Counted from the first letter of the stretch, positions 20,815 through 32,702 are shown. The stretch is DNA of 64,000 bases from Lyophyllum atratum (GCA_014905825.1 JACGCN010000008.1:1674001-1738000), one strand, 5' to 3'. The notes: generated by a model from the sequence alone, not told the origin. Translations and numbers: made by a program.

Positions 20815-22990
20815 TCAGCAAGGTAAAACCCGCGCTGTGACATTCTCATATCCAGCGCGGCGAGATCCTGCATGCCAAATGGCGACAAACGAGGCAGCAT
20901 CAGTGGTGGAATCGAACTCGAGTTTGAGGTAGCCTGGGCGGGTAGGATTAGCACACACGCGATGTGAGATGTGGCCAAGACTGGGCATCAGTTTCAGCCG
21001 CGCATGTAACCTCTTGGCCGTAGCAGCCTTCTTCCACTTGGATGACCCGACCTCTACGTAGACACTGCCGCTCAACGAGAGAGGGTCACCCGACACAGCA
21101 GGGGCGGGAGGGCCAATAGGGGACGGGGCAGCAGCAGCTGGAGCGGTCGGGTGGTGGTCATGACCACCAGGGACGGGATCAATCTTGTCCAATGTCTCCC
21201 CGCCCTCTACGTAGAAACCACCGCTCGGCGATTGAGGCGCACCCGACACAGCAGGGGCGGGAAGACCAAGAGAGTATGGGGCGGCAGCAGCATCCGGCGC
21301 GGTCGAGGGGTAGTTATGACCACCAGGGAGGGGATCAATCTTGTCTAATGTCTCCCCGCCCTTCTCCGTCGTTCCCGTCGCCTCTACCAATCCCGGCTGC
21401 AGATAACATTCGCCCGCACCACCAACCTCCCCAAGTTCTGCCTCGAACTCCCTACTGATCTCCACGTCGAAGGACACATTTATATCCTTCACTTCACGAC
21501 AAAAACGCTTCTGCCGCACACGACAAAGCTCAATCGCCGTCTCCAGTCCAAGTCTCCCCGCCTCCTCCTCTGACACCAACTCCTCCCGCTCCACGAGCTC
21601 AATGAGGGCGGAGCGTAGCCATACACCCACCCCGTACTTTCGCGCCAAAATCACCCTGTCGACGATCCCATGATGGCTTAGCTCGCTCAGTACTGCGCCT
21701 AGCTCTTTCTCAATTAAGGCGACCGTGCTTTGATCAGGCAAGTCGTGCATCCGCTGTAAGGCGTGCAGTTCACGGGTACCACAGAGTCCGATCGCGGTCT
21801 CGAGTCCGAGCGTCCTAGCCTCGTCGACGGAAACCCTCTCCGGCCTACGAACCAGCTCGAAGAAGGCCGCGCGCAGCCACTCTGCCACGTCGTATCTGCG
21901 CGCCAGCACCGCCCGCTCGATGGGATCCAACCCAGCCTCCTGCATCTCTTCGAGCTCGCTCCCTAAAGCGGTCTGGATTGCACTGCGGTGGTCGTACCCT
22001 GAGTTTCGGAGGGAAGCCGTTGTCAAGACTTGTTCGTGGGCGCGGTGGAGCTTGAAGACTGTTTCTAGCCCGATCTTGGCTGCGTCCTCGGGGGAGATAT
22101 CTGTTACTGAGGCTGCGAGTGTGGTGTATGAGGCGCGTAGCCAGTCGACGATGCTATAGGCCCGGGCGAGGACGATCCTGTCGGCGAGGGACATGGGAGC
22201 GGCGGTTAGATGGTCGATCGCCATGCGTCGGATGTCGAGCATCTTCCATGTTGTTGAGAGCTTTAACACAGATATCCACTCGTTGTCTGATAGTGTTCGC
22301 GTTAGGGCAAGGGGACTGCGGTTTGAGGTCATTGGGGGTTAGGAAGCTGCGGTGGGACGGGACTTACAGGGGGTACATCAGATTCAGCAGTGCGCGGAAC
22401 TCCGTCTTCGTGATGTTCTCCAGCTTCAGAACGTTCTCCTCATTCTTACCGAAGGACTCGAAGTCCGACGTAAAGAAGTCAGTGCTGGCGTTGAAGTAGT
22501 GCGTTGGGACCCTGAACAGGCAGTCCTCGACCTAGGGGATACATGATAAGTCTTGAATATCTTGGTATCGGGGTACACGTACCTCGAACACGGCTGTATC
22601 CATATAATATTCCAAATCCCTAACTTTCGTAGTCTCCTTATTGGCATGAGGCGACGGCGATGGCGTCAATGCACCATATTCAGGTCGGGGTGTGGGAACG
22701 GCGTCTAAGGGCGTCTCGAGGTCCATCGTCGTAATATCTTCCTCAACTAAAGAGAACGGGGACTCAAAGTCGCGGTCAGGCGAGAGTGGAGCTTGGACGT
22801 CGAACGACGGCATAGTTAGAGGTACGAGTGGCCATCGCCGCGGGCTTGGTTGTACAACCAGGGACAGCGTAGGTGGATCGTCTATCTTTGGAGTGGACGG
22901 GCGAGAATGGTATGGCTCGCGAGGCGGGGTGCTTGAACGGCTATGGTGCTCGGGGTTGTAGTAGGGGCCATACGTTGTGAAGGGATCCAT
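20815..22990 (-). CDS. BTB/POZ domain protein, copy 1
   Basis: Three exons (22583-22990, 22368-22531, 20815-22315) join in phase to 690 residues. A Pro/Ser-rich leader of about 130 residues is followed by a BTB fold beginning near YYMDTAVFEVEDCLFRVP and ending at MYPL. It continues into a helical region starting LSDNEWISVLKLST. The C-terminal half has repeated helical blocks of the type DRIVLARxYxxxxWLRxxxxxL and two near-identical GGETLDKIDP linkers (absent as a pair in copy 2). BTB domains mediate dimerisation and often recruit cullin-3; agaric genomes have many such genes of unknown role. Intron positions match copies 2 and 3. Confidence 0.85.
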
Positions 22991-23186
22991 CGCGGCGAGT
23001 GCTAAGGAGGAGGAGGGCAGAAAGGTGATCCATTGGCAGTCCTGGCTACGTATTAGAAGCGGAATACAAGCACATCTGCATCATGTAATATGCCTCGTTG
23101 CGAACGCGTGGCTGGTACGTGGATCCATAGAAGGGTTGTGTCCATATGAGGCTGTATACCTGCGAGATTCAAGCAGTGTCCGAGGT
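22991..23186. other. BTB copy 1 upstream flank up to the element junction
   Basis: Similar to 41030-41215 upstream of BTB copy 2. It ends at the CCGAGGT duplication. Confidence 0.7.
23180..23186 (+). repeat. target site duplication of the 15-kb element, left copy
   Basis: CCGAGGT. The same heptamer follows the right end at 38170-38176, and it occurs once at the equivalent unfilled site 41209-41215. Confidence 0.8.
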
Positions 23187-23259
23187 CACCATTCACTGGG
23201 TGAGTGATATATCACAACCCCCTACTGGTAAGATGGTCGGTGATGTATCAAACCCCCTA
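23187..23259 (+). repeat. left terminal inverted repeat of the 15-kb KDZ-TET element
   Basis: 73 bp starting CACCATTCACTGGG. It aligns without gaps to the reverse complement of 38097-38169. The outer 18 positions are weakly similar and the inner 55 nearly identical (CTACTGGTAAGATGGTCGGT is shared exactly). It contains TGATATATCA and TGATGTATCA motifs. Confidence 0.85.
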
Positions 23260-23389
23260 ATATTCGGCGGATTTGATGTATCACTTACCTATGACATGTC
23301 CATCCCCTCAGCCACATCAGTTCAAACTCAGCCATCCCTCCTGCCGTCCCGTTGCTTACATCAAGGCTGAGCGCTCCCGCATCCCGCGC

Positions 23390-23560
23390 CATCACTTCGG
23401 CAATGGACACCGACTCTCAAATCAACGCATCACCTCGGCAATGGACACCGACTCTCAAATCAACGCATCACCTCGGCAATGGACCCGACTCTCAAATCAA
23501 CGCATCACCTCGGCAATGGACACCGACTCTCGAATGATGCATCACTTCGGCAGTGGATAC
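23390..23560 (+). repeat. 38-bp minisatellite
   Basis: About 4.5 copies of a unit containing CATCACCTCGGCAATGGAC, with starts at about 23390, 23428, 23466, 23502 and 23540; one copy is shortened by 2 bp. It lies between the left terminus and the transposase stop. Confidence 0.85.
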
Positions 23561-23660
23561 CAGCCCGCCCACCCTAATTTTAGCCTACCATCATCTCACC
23601 GATCATTAGGGTTGATTTCCTTTTCCAGTAGACACTCAAATATGTAGCTTTATTTCTACT

Positions 23661-26600
23661 CTATAGATAGTCGTTATCCTCCCAACGCTTCACAAGGAAG
23701 GGAACCACTGCCCAGTCACGCTGGAATTTCTCCTTGAGCTGTAGCAAGACCGCCGCCTGCCGCTGAGAATATGATGATACACCTTCCATCGTGATACAAT
23801 CCAGCCCCGTTCTGCGACACCGCTGCTCCAGCCACCATCCAGCCTTCCATGACAGGAATGCCAACACTCGACGCATTTCCTCCTGTACCAATTCAACTTC
23901 CTCAGCCCATCTCATCGCCCTAGCTCTGGTACGACACCATTCTATTCGTAATCCTATATGTTGCGTTAACACCTCTGAACACGGGTGAGTCGAGACATTG
24001 CCACTCACCGTCATTGAGCACAGGATCTGCGTCGTCATCCACCACAACTCCTGGGGCCGACCAGATCCAAGATGTTGTCTTGCTCCCCTCCGTCTCCCCA
24101 AACAATCCTTCGGACAATGATCGGATGTCTGTATCCTTCAGTCCTCGAAGTGTGGTCTCCCAAACTGGTACCTGCCGCCCCTTCGATAGGATAATCAGCG
24201 CTTCGCGTGCTCTTCGGTATCTATTCGCCGCCCTCTTGATCGCCTCGTTGGCTGTAGTGATAGCTACATTAGCTCGGGTATTTGCCTTGACACCCCGTGT
24301 GTAGCGATCCTTGTGGGTGTAGAGATGAGAACGGAGTCGCAGGACGCGTCGAACCTCCTCCAGCGCATCGTTGGCCTGTCCTTCTCGTAACCGCCATTCA
24401 TAAGCCTGCAGCGTCTCATTGACTATGATTCCCTCCTTCTTCAGCTCCGAGGGAAGCCACAATGCGATATCTTGAGCCTTCGTAGAAGGCAAGCCATTCG
24501 GGCCCGCCTTTTGCAACGCTTTCGCTCGCTGCCTTGCCGCTTCTGGAAGGAATAGCACTTGGACCTCAATCCAGGTCGAGATCTTGCGCCGCAGTTGATT
24601 AGAGCGCTCGAGAAGGTTTGAGAGTTGATTGGCTGTGGGATGGAGGCCCAGATCGGTGGAATCGGCTGCCAGCTTTCGTCTGAGGAGGGGCGCTAGCTTC
24701 AGCTCCAATTACTGATAGAATGACGAGAGATGTTACATACTGCTCCTCTCCCAATGCAAGGCCATTAGCAATCATCACTGTTGGATGATGCTCGTGTGCA
24801 TGCTCTGGATCATCTCTGTCGCTCGCCCCCTCCTTAGCCGCCACCTCTTGTGCAAGCTCCAAGCGTACATCCCGCTCCGACATTACTAGGGACACGTCAG
24901 AAATTTCAACGGCAAGATACGGTGTACATACATTTGCTATTGGACTTATACCGATTGGGCGGCGGATCCGGTTTCCACGAATCGCGCTCCCATCCGTTGA
25001 CCGCATCACCCCACGTTTTGATAACCTGGGGTGGGATCGCACTCTCAAGGTCCCTCAATGCAGTTTGATGTTCAAGTCGTGCAGGTGTCGCTTCCTTTAG
25101 TTTGTTCAGCAAACGCACACCTGGAATTATCTCAATCAGTGTGGAAACGGATTTATAAATATACATAGTGACGTACCGAACTGGATGATCTTTTTCCAGT
25201 TCCAGTCATTGAAATGATCGTCAAGGGTGTCCCGTCGTGCCCCTGGTCCCATCTCCTTTGTGCTTTGTGCAATGGGGTTGATATTTGCCCACCCGCGTTC
25301 GGGCGCCTCGCCATCCGTCCTTCCCACACCCTTCACCAAGTTAAATGAATAGAGAATATTGCAATCCTCAATATGGGCGGGTAAATGGAACTTTGGAACG
25401 AGAAAGGATATGTATTTCACACTACCTGACATGTGGAGCTCGTGTGGGTAGCTTAGCATTCGCTCCTTCAAATTTTTGTGCCACTGGCATACGATGTCGT
25501 AGGATACTACAATCGTCTGGACGCCTGTGTCGCGAAGACTACTGAAAAAAAGATAATCCATATTGAGATATCTAGATACAGCATCAGATTCCGATGTTGA
25601 AGTATATATGCGCGACTTACCTCTCCCCTTTCTGTAGATCACCAACGCCAAGGGGACGTTTGAAATCGTGACGGGAGCAATCAATGGTGCCTGCGCCAGA
25701 TGCTGCGAGGCCTCGAGCCTCCCGATCAGGCTTATTCACCGCATCATGTGAGACGCAATCACTTCGCTGATGCCAGGAAATCAATATCTGAAAAGTAGTG
25801 CGGGAGACAACGTACATCTTGCTTTTGGTCCCACCGTGCTTCAAGGTATTCCTTATAACCCTGTTCCTCTACGAAAAACGCCCAGCCTCCACCCAGACTG
25901 GGATCACGCTCTTCGGATGATACGAGTTTCCGTTTGAGTCGGAAGTTGGCATCCATGCCAACGAATAGAGCATAGAGAAACCTAGTCGTAGTGAGATATG
26001 CGATTCCTCAAATACATATATGAGTAAGACTCACTTCTTATCTTCCGGCGCCATTTCCCAATTTGGCGGCAGATTGATACCGGGTTGTGGGCACGCAGGA
26101 CATAGAACCGCGCATTGGCCGGGCTTTGTCGCGTTGATGCCGTCTGGTTCATTTCCGATGCCAGAACGCTTCAGCATCTTGAGGTTGCGCCATTGACGGA
26201 CCATCCGCATGAATTCATCAAGTCGATCCTGAATTTGAATTAGTAGAGTTTTGAGAAGAGTGAGGTCAACGTACTCGATGCCCGATCAGACCGGTGTTAT
26301 CAGTCTCACGGGTCACGGTATTGAAAAACTCGTAGCCGGAGGACTTCGATTCAAAGGAGAGGAGGTGAAAGTGTTTGAGACAGTTGAATGTCGTGGCTGT
26401 CCGTGGATGAGTCCCGGTCGCCGGATAAAGACGCGCCCTCAGGAGCTGAAGTGGATCATCTATGGCTTGCTCGCATCTGCAGAAATCCAACCCGACTTCG
26501 TGAATGCCATAAGAGTCGATAATCACAAAGTCGTCAGCGACGGCAGGTTTAGCGTTGACACAGCGTTGGCCCGGTCGATGGTTTAGCTGGATGCGAAACC

Positions 26601-27283
26601 CGAGGTTCTTCAAAGTCACGCGCTCGAAAAAAAATCCATTCCATTGCTAAGGCTATTAGTATTCTACTGCGATTAGAAGACAATGGGACACACCTCAATA
26701 CGGTGCAGAGGAATACACGCATGCGATGAAACCATACATTCGGTACATAAGAGACGGCCAAAGAGACAGTCAATACACCGATAGTTTGCTGACATGGATT
26801 GACCGCAGGGGCAGAAGGGGTCTGTGTATTCACCCCGCCCTTCCAAGCGAAGAAACTCGTCAAGGAATGTTTGGCGATCTTCAGCGACCCACACCTTCGT
26901 TGGGTTGTCCTGCTTACATGTTAGTGGATGAGATTTCCTGAGTCTATGGGGACACATACCGATGCAGGGCGCACACGCTGTTTCTTCTGCAGTCCATGCT
27001 CTTCGTCCCAACGATCCCAATAGCCGGCCTGCATAAACTCAAACCCTTCCAAAACATCTCCTGATGGCGATACATCTGCATCTCGGCCGTCCGCGTAAGG
27101 CTCAACGATTGAACGTTTCTCTGGAGAACCGGGTGCTCCAGCAACTACAGCAGTAGTAGTCCTCGTCCCTGCACTGGAAACGACGGAAATCGTATGGTGG
27201 AACAAAGTTCTCAGAGGCCTCGGATCGTCGTCTTCCTCGCTGGAATCCGGGCACACCATAGATTGGACCTTTGGGCGCTTCAT
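23661..27283 (-). CDS. KDZ transposase with CxC2 cysteine cluster
   Basis: A multi-exon gene from an ATG at 27281-27283 (an upstream exon near 27300-27367 is possible) to a stop at 23661. N-terminal acidic Ser/Asp region; CxC2-type zinc cluster around 26.8 kb (CPCGQ, CIDC, CTEC, HACIPLHRIE); then the RNase H-like KDZ core. Candidate acidic residues are in LFVGMDANFRLKRK (about 25.95 kb), VSYDIVCQW (about 25.52 kb) and GRTDGEAPERGWANINPIAQ (about 25.31 kb), in the order expected for D, D, E. Between the first two lie GLAASGAGTIDCSRHDF and VGDLQKGER. The C-terminus holds RRVLAFLSWKAGWW and a Lys/Trp-rich end. Short GT-AG introns join the pieces; for example the last, ending CCGTGTTCAG, gives N-D-E-V. 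No in-frame stop was found in the exons checked, so it may be active. Confidence 0.88.
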
Positions 27284-27461
27284 TTGTGGTATGGGTGGGA
27301 TGCGTGCAGAGGGACTTACGATACACCGGCAGATGGATAGCAGGCACGCGTCTTGGATCGGGATCAAACTAGATTGGATATTAAGCTAGCCGAATTGCTA
27401 TATGAAGTCTCTAACCAAGGTCAGTGATATATCACCACCCCCGCAGATACCACGTACCGCC
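27284..27461. promoter_or_regulatory. divergent promoter with a palindrome
   Basis: The space between the KDZ start and the CxxC copy C start contains GTGATATATCAC at 27424-27435, the same 12-bp palindrome that is clustered at the element's ends. Confidence 0.5.
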
Positions 27462-28015
27462 ATGGATTCCAAAAAGACTGAGCAGGCGAAACCGGCCGTA
27501 GATGGTGAGCTCAGGAGTGGTACTTGCGTCCTACTTCGTGTTGATCATGACATTTGTGTCCAGTCGTCCAGCAGACGGCAGAGACGGTAGAGGCGGTGTC
27601 GAAGAGCACCGCCATGGGTGACGTGGTGGATCTGGTGGATCAGATGGATCGGCTGGATGTCCAGCCGGATTGCGAATTCTGCGCAAAGCCGAAATCCGGG
27701 AACGGCTGGGCGTTGTTCCCGGCGAGGAAGTTGTCAGCGGGCTTGAAAGAGGGAGAAACCTCTGTGGAATGGGTGCAGCGGAAATCTGGAGCACGACGCA
27801 TCGTTTGTAGAGCGTGCATCATGGCCGCAATTGAGGAGCGGGATGCTAGGTCACCGTGGGGTGATACATGGATGGACAGGTGGATGGACAACGATGTCGA
27901 CGACGGTCCGAGTCCGACAGGGGGAAAGGGCTGGGAGAATGAGCGGCCGGCGTGGTTGGATAAAGATCCGAGTCCGATGGGGTCCTGCTGGGACGACGAG
28001 AAGCCTGATGTCTAA
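27462..28015 (+). CDS. small two-CxxC protein (family copy C)
   Basis: Exons 27462-27504 and 27564-28015 give 164 residues. The 59-nt phase-1 intron lies after codon 14. CEFC and CRAC pairs are 45-50 residues apart with LFPARKLSAGLKEGE between them, matching copy B. The Trp/Asp-rich tail has a duplicated PSPTGG / PSPMGS block. Divergent from the KDZ transposase gene. Function is unknown. Confidence 0.8.
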
Positions 28016-28070
28016 TATAAGGTGCTGTATATTAGAATGCTACAGGTTCCCTGTCCATACCCCCGTGAGC

Positions 28071-28492
28071 ATGTCCTCAGAAACCGTTTGCGAGGCTACA
28101 TCGCCTACATCAAAGGCGCATCAAGGTGACTTCATATTTCCTAGAAACATAGACATACCTGACGAGTGCCAGTACGCGTCTTGCCCATGAATCGTTGTCG
28201 CTTTTGTTCTGTCGAACACGGCCGCAATCGCCATGCTCAATCACGTCATATCTGGAAAGATGTGGACGTCAATGAGTTATGTTCCCAAGGCCCCCCAGCA
28301 TACCTCAGCCGATTCATTGATGAGTACGGAATGGAAGGCCTAATTTGTTATCAGTGCTTGATGCTGGCATGGGAAGACCACATGGACTTTACCGTTGGAC
28401 AGGCTGGCATGACACATACGATGGATTGGAGAAAGGAAATATTAGCCGATGGCTGGGGAAAGGGGCGCAATTTGGAATCGGGTAATTGGTGA
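28071..28492 (+). CDS. small two-CxxC protein (family copy D)
   Basis: Exons 28071-28125 and 28173-28492 with a 47-nt phase-1 intron after codon 18 give 124 residues. CRFC occurs right after the intron and CYQC about 58 residues on. It is more diverged than copies B and C but has the same layout. Only 55 nt separate it from the stop of copy C, so they are tandem relatives. Confidence 0.72.
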
Positions 28493-28604
28493 TCATGCGG
28501 CGACGTACCTAGCTCATTTTGTACTTGCATGCTTCTTAGGGATTTGTAAAGATGACCTTGTGGAAATGGTTAAAAAAAGTTCATAATAGATATGTAAGGA
28601 TAAA

Positions 28605-30401
28605 CTAAACATCACGACGGTTTACGCTACGACGAAGTCCAACCTTCCCAACCCTCGTGAACATGTCCAAGCTCTTCTCCCAGCGACCAGTGTCGATTTT
28701 GATCTTCTCGGCGGCACCGGCGGTTGTAGAGGTGAAAGATACGACGGTTTGGAAATGATACGCCACCCAACGGAAAAGTCCCCCCGCTGCATATTGAGTA
28801 AATGATAGGCGAGTTTCGTTGGGTCCGACCGGGGTATTGCCGTGTTCAACTGCGCCAGAAGGGATAAGGGCCGTGGAGCCGGGTGGGAATTCGATAATGA
28901 GATTCAAAGAATAAAGAATGAGGTGGCCGCCGCGCGTCGCGTCATAAGCGCCGAGGGCAGTGAGGGCACATAATCCACAGCATAGATTACCGCAGTCAAC
29001 GTGACGGCAGGTGCTGGTACGGGGGCCGCAGTTAAAGGTACAGGCGGGGAAAACGGAATTGCTAAAGTTGTGTTCTAGATTTGGATGGTGATTGAAGAGT
29101 GCTTGAAGTGTGGTCGCGTAATATTTGTAGAGTTTGGGGGCGAACGAGGCGAATGTACCTAGGGGGCGAGAGCCTTAACAATCATCGTCCGATTCATCGA
29201 GGAGGAGGGGTGGAAGGTCGTCATAGACGGGGGAGGGAGGACGGGAATGGAGGGGGGAGGGAGGAGGGGAATCCGTACTGTTTTGAAAGCCAGCAATACG
29301 ACGTATGTTCCAGTCGGACAGCAAACGCCTCACCAGGCGCCCACATGGGCCAGAATGGTGGAGATTAGCGGGTTTCTAGAAGGTAAATTAGCGCTGAGAC
29401 CGACAAACAATTCATGATATTGTTACACACCGTTTGTCCTCCCCCATAAGAAACCCCCGTCGCGAAGGCGGCGAAGTTGCCGCGACGATGATGGAGATCA
29501 TCCTCCCCAATGGCACCCGATGCTGTTGCCTGCTCTCATACCTCCTCCATGACGGATGTGGCGCCTGCGACGACGTCGTCCCAACTGGAGTCGCAAGGAC
29601 GTCCAGGGAAGGCTGCAAACGCACGACCTTCAGTGTCGACGATCGAGAACGCCGTCCTACAAGACTGATGAGCGAAGGATAAGAAATAGATCGATAAGGG
29701 CATACCGGCCGTCCCACTCGATGTAACGGAAGCCCCGTTGCAGGAGGTCCTTGACCTCATCCGGCTTCCTAGGCTCCAACTTCTCCTTCATCGCAGCTTT
29801 TACCCGTTTGGCCTTCCTCCCCTGTTTCGACTTCTGCTGCAGATAGATACGTTTCCCAGTCCAGGCGCCGCCCTTCGTGTTGGGGAGCATGGCGGCGTCG
29901 ATGCCTGCGGTGAGAGGCGCCGTGAAGATCTGGGCCTTAGCGGTTGGGGAGCAGCGAACTTTGCGAGTGTGGGGAGAGGTCGACATGGCGGCGTCTACTC
30001 GCTTCTTGGAGCGCTGCAGCTTCTTGTGGTTGGCTTGGCGGCGAGCTTCGACAGTTCCGTGGGTGGGCACGTGTGTAGACGTAGCGACAGAGGAAGGGGG
30101 AGGATGTGGCAGGACGGGAAGTGGTTGATGGGATACCGTGGGACCGTCGGTCATGGGGGCGCCCTCCGAATCGTCGCCATTGACGGGCTCCCGCTGAATG
30201 GCGCCTTGCATGAGGAAGTCGAAGTTGTCGTTGAAGACCACAGGGGATCCATGGTGGAGGGCAGGGCTGGCGACGGTGGCAATATCATATGGCGCAAAGA
30301 AGTAGGGGGAATAGGAGGATCCGGAACGAGTCTGAGACATACCTACATGAGATTAACGCAGAGAGAACATGGTAAATGGAACTCACTTGGCCTCGAGGCA
30401 T
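28605..30401 (-). pseudogene. TET/JBP-family dioxygenase, copy 2, with one in-frame TGA
   Basis: Exons 30387-30401, 29706-30331, 29431-29656, 29279-29375 and 28605-29158 sum to 506 codons and match copy 1 exon by exon. The first exon encodes only five residues (MPRGQ), in the place of MFRTLLGHLSQ in copy 1. The domain keeps RHVDCGN (iron dyad), VEHGN and ETRLSFTQYAAGGLFR, so the catalytic core reads intact. However a TGA at 29536-29538 (codon 254) sits where copy 1 has Arg in MDDVRRQ, consistent with CGA to TGA. The only way to splice it out would be a 12-nt intron, which is implausible. It is therefore likely a recent pseudogene, or it needs recoding or editing. Intron 4 (29159-29278) is long and strongly purine/pyrimidine-biased. 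Confidence 0.8.
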
Positions 30402-30499
30402 AATGATAAACAGTAATAGATTCTAAAGGGAGCGGGGAGGCACACGTCAGTATACGAATGAACGACATCGAGAGCAGAGGGGATTGGGCATGTGTACCC

Positions 30500-30650
30500 G
30501 CCGTAGGGCCTTTGGCAAGTCCCAATGCACGGGTTACGCTCGCGACGCTCGCCGTAGGGCCTTTGGCAAGGTCCAATGCACGAACAATGGCTTAAGCGCA
30601 CATAAGGAGAGTACAACCGCCGTAGGGCCTATGGCAAGACCCGATGCACG
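30500..30650 (-). repeat. three hairpin repeats upstream of the second TET/JBP gene
   Basis: On the gene's strand the units read like GGGTCTTGCCATAGGCCCTA, at about 30618-30650, 30550-30582 and 30500-30530. They resemble the GGGGCCT...AGGCCCTCGG hairpins before copy 1 and lie 100-250 nt before the ATG. Confidence 0.65.
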
Positions 30651-31100
30651 GTCACACTCACCAGGAGATGGGCCTTGATGTTTGATGTGGAAGGAGGCGA
30701 AGGGGGAGATTAGGAAGATCCATGTTGGGTGTCGCGGTTATATACCCGATTATGAGTATAGGGGCCTGTCTAGGGGGCGGTGAGACGTGTGAGACGGGCC
30801 TGTCTAGGGAGCGGTGAGACGGTTACATAGGAGGAGGAGCGGTTAGACGGGGCAACCGGGCGGTGAGACGGTTACATAGGAGGAGGAGCGGTTAGACGGG
30901 CAAGTTATCAATGTGGTTAGACGGGCAAGTTATCAATGTTTAGGGCAGGCAGCATCTCATCTTATCTGGCCTTATCGTCGGGTTGTTATGAGAAACTTAT
31001 CAGAGACTGAGTGATAATCTCTATCAGAATTCGCTTAGCTTGTCAATGTTATCACAAACTCGGTGTCATTTCTAAGTCCAAGTCTAACTCAGATAACTCC
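30651..31100. other. intergenic with short tandem repeats
   Basis: Two copies of a GGTGAGACGGTTACATAGGA-containing unit of about 58 bp at 30815-30900 and a duplicated GGTTAGACGGGCAAGTTATC at about 30890-30940. No gene is seen. Confidence 0.5.
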
Positions 31101-31139
31101 CTAGGTGCGTTTCCTCAACGGTTCCATTCGCCCTTCACA

Positions 31140-32570
31140 TACATCTAACATCTTTCAGGCGAGTCTATCCCTAGTCATCCTTCGAATACATTCAATAACT
31201 ATCTCCAACCGTAAGCCTTCTTTGCTGATACTTTGCATTCAAATATAGTGAATCGTCGAACTTGAACATGAGTTCGCCTGTAAGTCGTGTTCCGTGTTCA
31301 GTTCATTCTTCCAAGTCAAAGTCAGGTGTGTTTGACTAGTTTATCTACTCGGACTTGATATTCTGCATCCAAATATAGTGATTCGTCGAAACTGGAACAA
31401 CGATTCGGCCGTAAGTCGTGTTCCATGTTTAGTTCATTTCTTCATTTCCCCAAGTCAAAGCCAGGTGCGTTTGACTGGTTCCTTGACGGTTCCATTAACC
31501 CTTCACATGCATCTGACAACTTCCAGGCGAGTCCGAGTCTATCCCTTCGAATATTCGACGGTTCCGTTCATTCATCACATGCATCTTACAACTTCCAGGT
31601 GCGTTTGACCGACTCCTCGATGGTTCCATCGATCCTTCAAATGCATCTACTAACAATTTCCTGGCGAGTCTATTCTAACAACTTCCAGGCGAGTCTATGA
31701 GCCCTTCAAACGTTTGGCGTTCCGGTTCCATTACCATCATATACATCTAACAACTTCCAGGTGTGTTTGACCGACTCCTCGATGGTTCCATCGATCCTTC
31801 AAATGCATCTACTAACAATTTCCAGGCGAGTCTATTCTAACAACTTCCAGGCGAGTCTATGAGCCCTTCAAACGTTTGGCGTTCCGCGGTTCCATTACCA
31901 TCATATACATCTAACAACTTCCAGGTGTGTTTGACCGACTCCTTGACGGTTTCATCGATCCTTCACATGCATCTACTAACAAATTCCAGGCGAGTCTATC
32001 CCTTCAAACGTTCGGCATTCGGCGGTTCCATTAACCCTTCACATGCATGTAACAACTTCCAGGTGAGTCTATCCCTTCGAATGTTCGACGGTCCTGTTCA
32101 TTCATCACATGCATCTTACAACTTCCAGGTGTGTTTGACCGGTTCCTCGACAATTCCAATGATCATTCACATGCATCTTACAACTTCCAGGCAAGTCTAT
32201 GCCTTCGTATGTTGAGTCATCCTTTAGAATATGTCTAATGACCATCTCTGACACATCTAACAGCTAAAGCTCACGGTAGGTCTGGTTCGAATACGTCTAA
32301 TGACCATCTCTAACACATCTAACAGCTGAAGCTCACGGTAAGTCTGGTTCAATTAACTCTTTACATGCATCTAATGTCGCCGAGAAGCGCCTAACCTTTG
32401 AGAGACTTTCAATGACGGACCTTCATGGTAAGTCATGGTTCAATTAAACCTTTATATACATCTAATGTTGTTCAAGCGAGCCTAACCCTTCAACTGTAAG
32501 TCTCGTTCAATTAACCTATTCCATGTCCATGCATCTAATGGTGTTCAGGAAAGTCTATCTCTTACAACCG
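31140..32570 (+). repeat. tandem array of splice-acceptor/donor-like units
   Basis: At least a dozen units read CATCTAAC-AACTTCCAG directly followed by GTGTGTTT, GCGAGTC, GTGAGTC or GTAAGTC. Each is a perfect-looking branch site plus 3' splice site abutting a 5' splice site. A higher-order period of about 163 bp is clear at 31599, 31761 and 31925. There is no sustained coding frame. It could be a decayed minisatellite, or a non-coding transcript or leader with recursive splice sites. It lies between TET/JBP copy 2 and CxxC copy E, inside the 15-kb element. Confidence 0.7.
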
Positions 32571-32702
32571 TTCGGTCATCGCTTCACCAAGTCGGACCGT
32601 CGAATTGATCAGGTCATCTCATTACGCCCTACAAACTATTTCGTACTTTGAATTGAGAATCGTGCTTTAGAGTAATGGTAAGCCCTGTACAATTCCGTTC
32701 AA

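Larger units (their letters stand above)
20490..23186. repeat. tandem BTB-gene duplication, unit 1
   Basis: Closely similar to 38639-41215 in the same orientation, from TTGGTCTCGAGGGT through the BTB gene to GTCCGAGG. The unit is now separated from its twin by the 15-kb element at 23187-38169. Confidence 0.85.

Noticed and set aside
27284..27367. Upstream exon of the KDZ gene
   Set aside because: A short exon with a GTAAGT donor is plausible, but the phase with the next exon could not be settled, so the CDS start was kept at 27283.
31140..32570. CRISPR-like array
   Set aside because: Eukaryotic context, irregular spacers, and the repeated core is a splice-site motif; tandem minisatellite structure explains it better.
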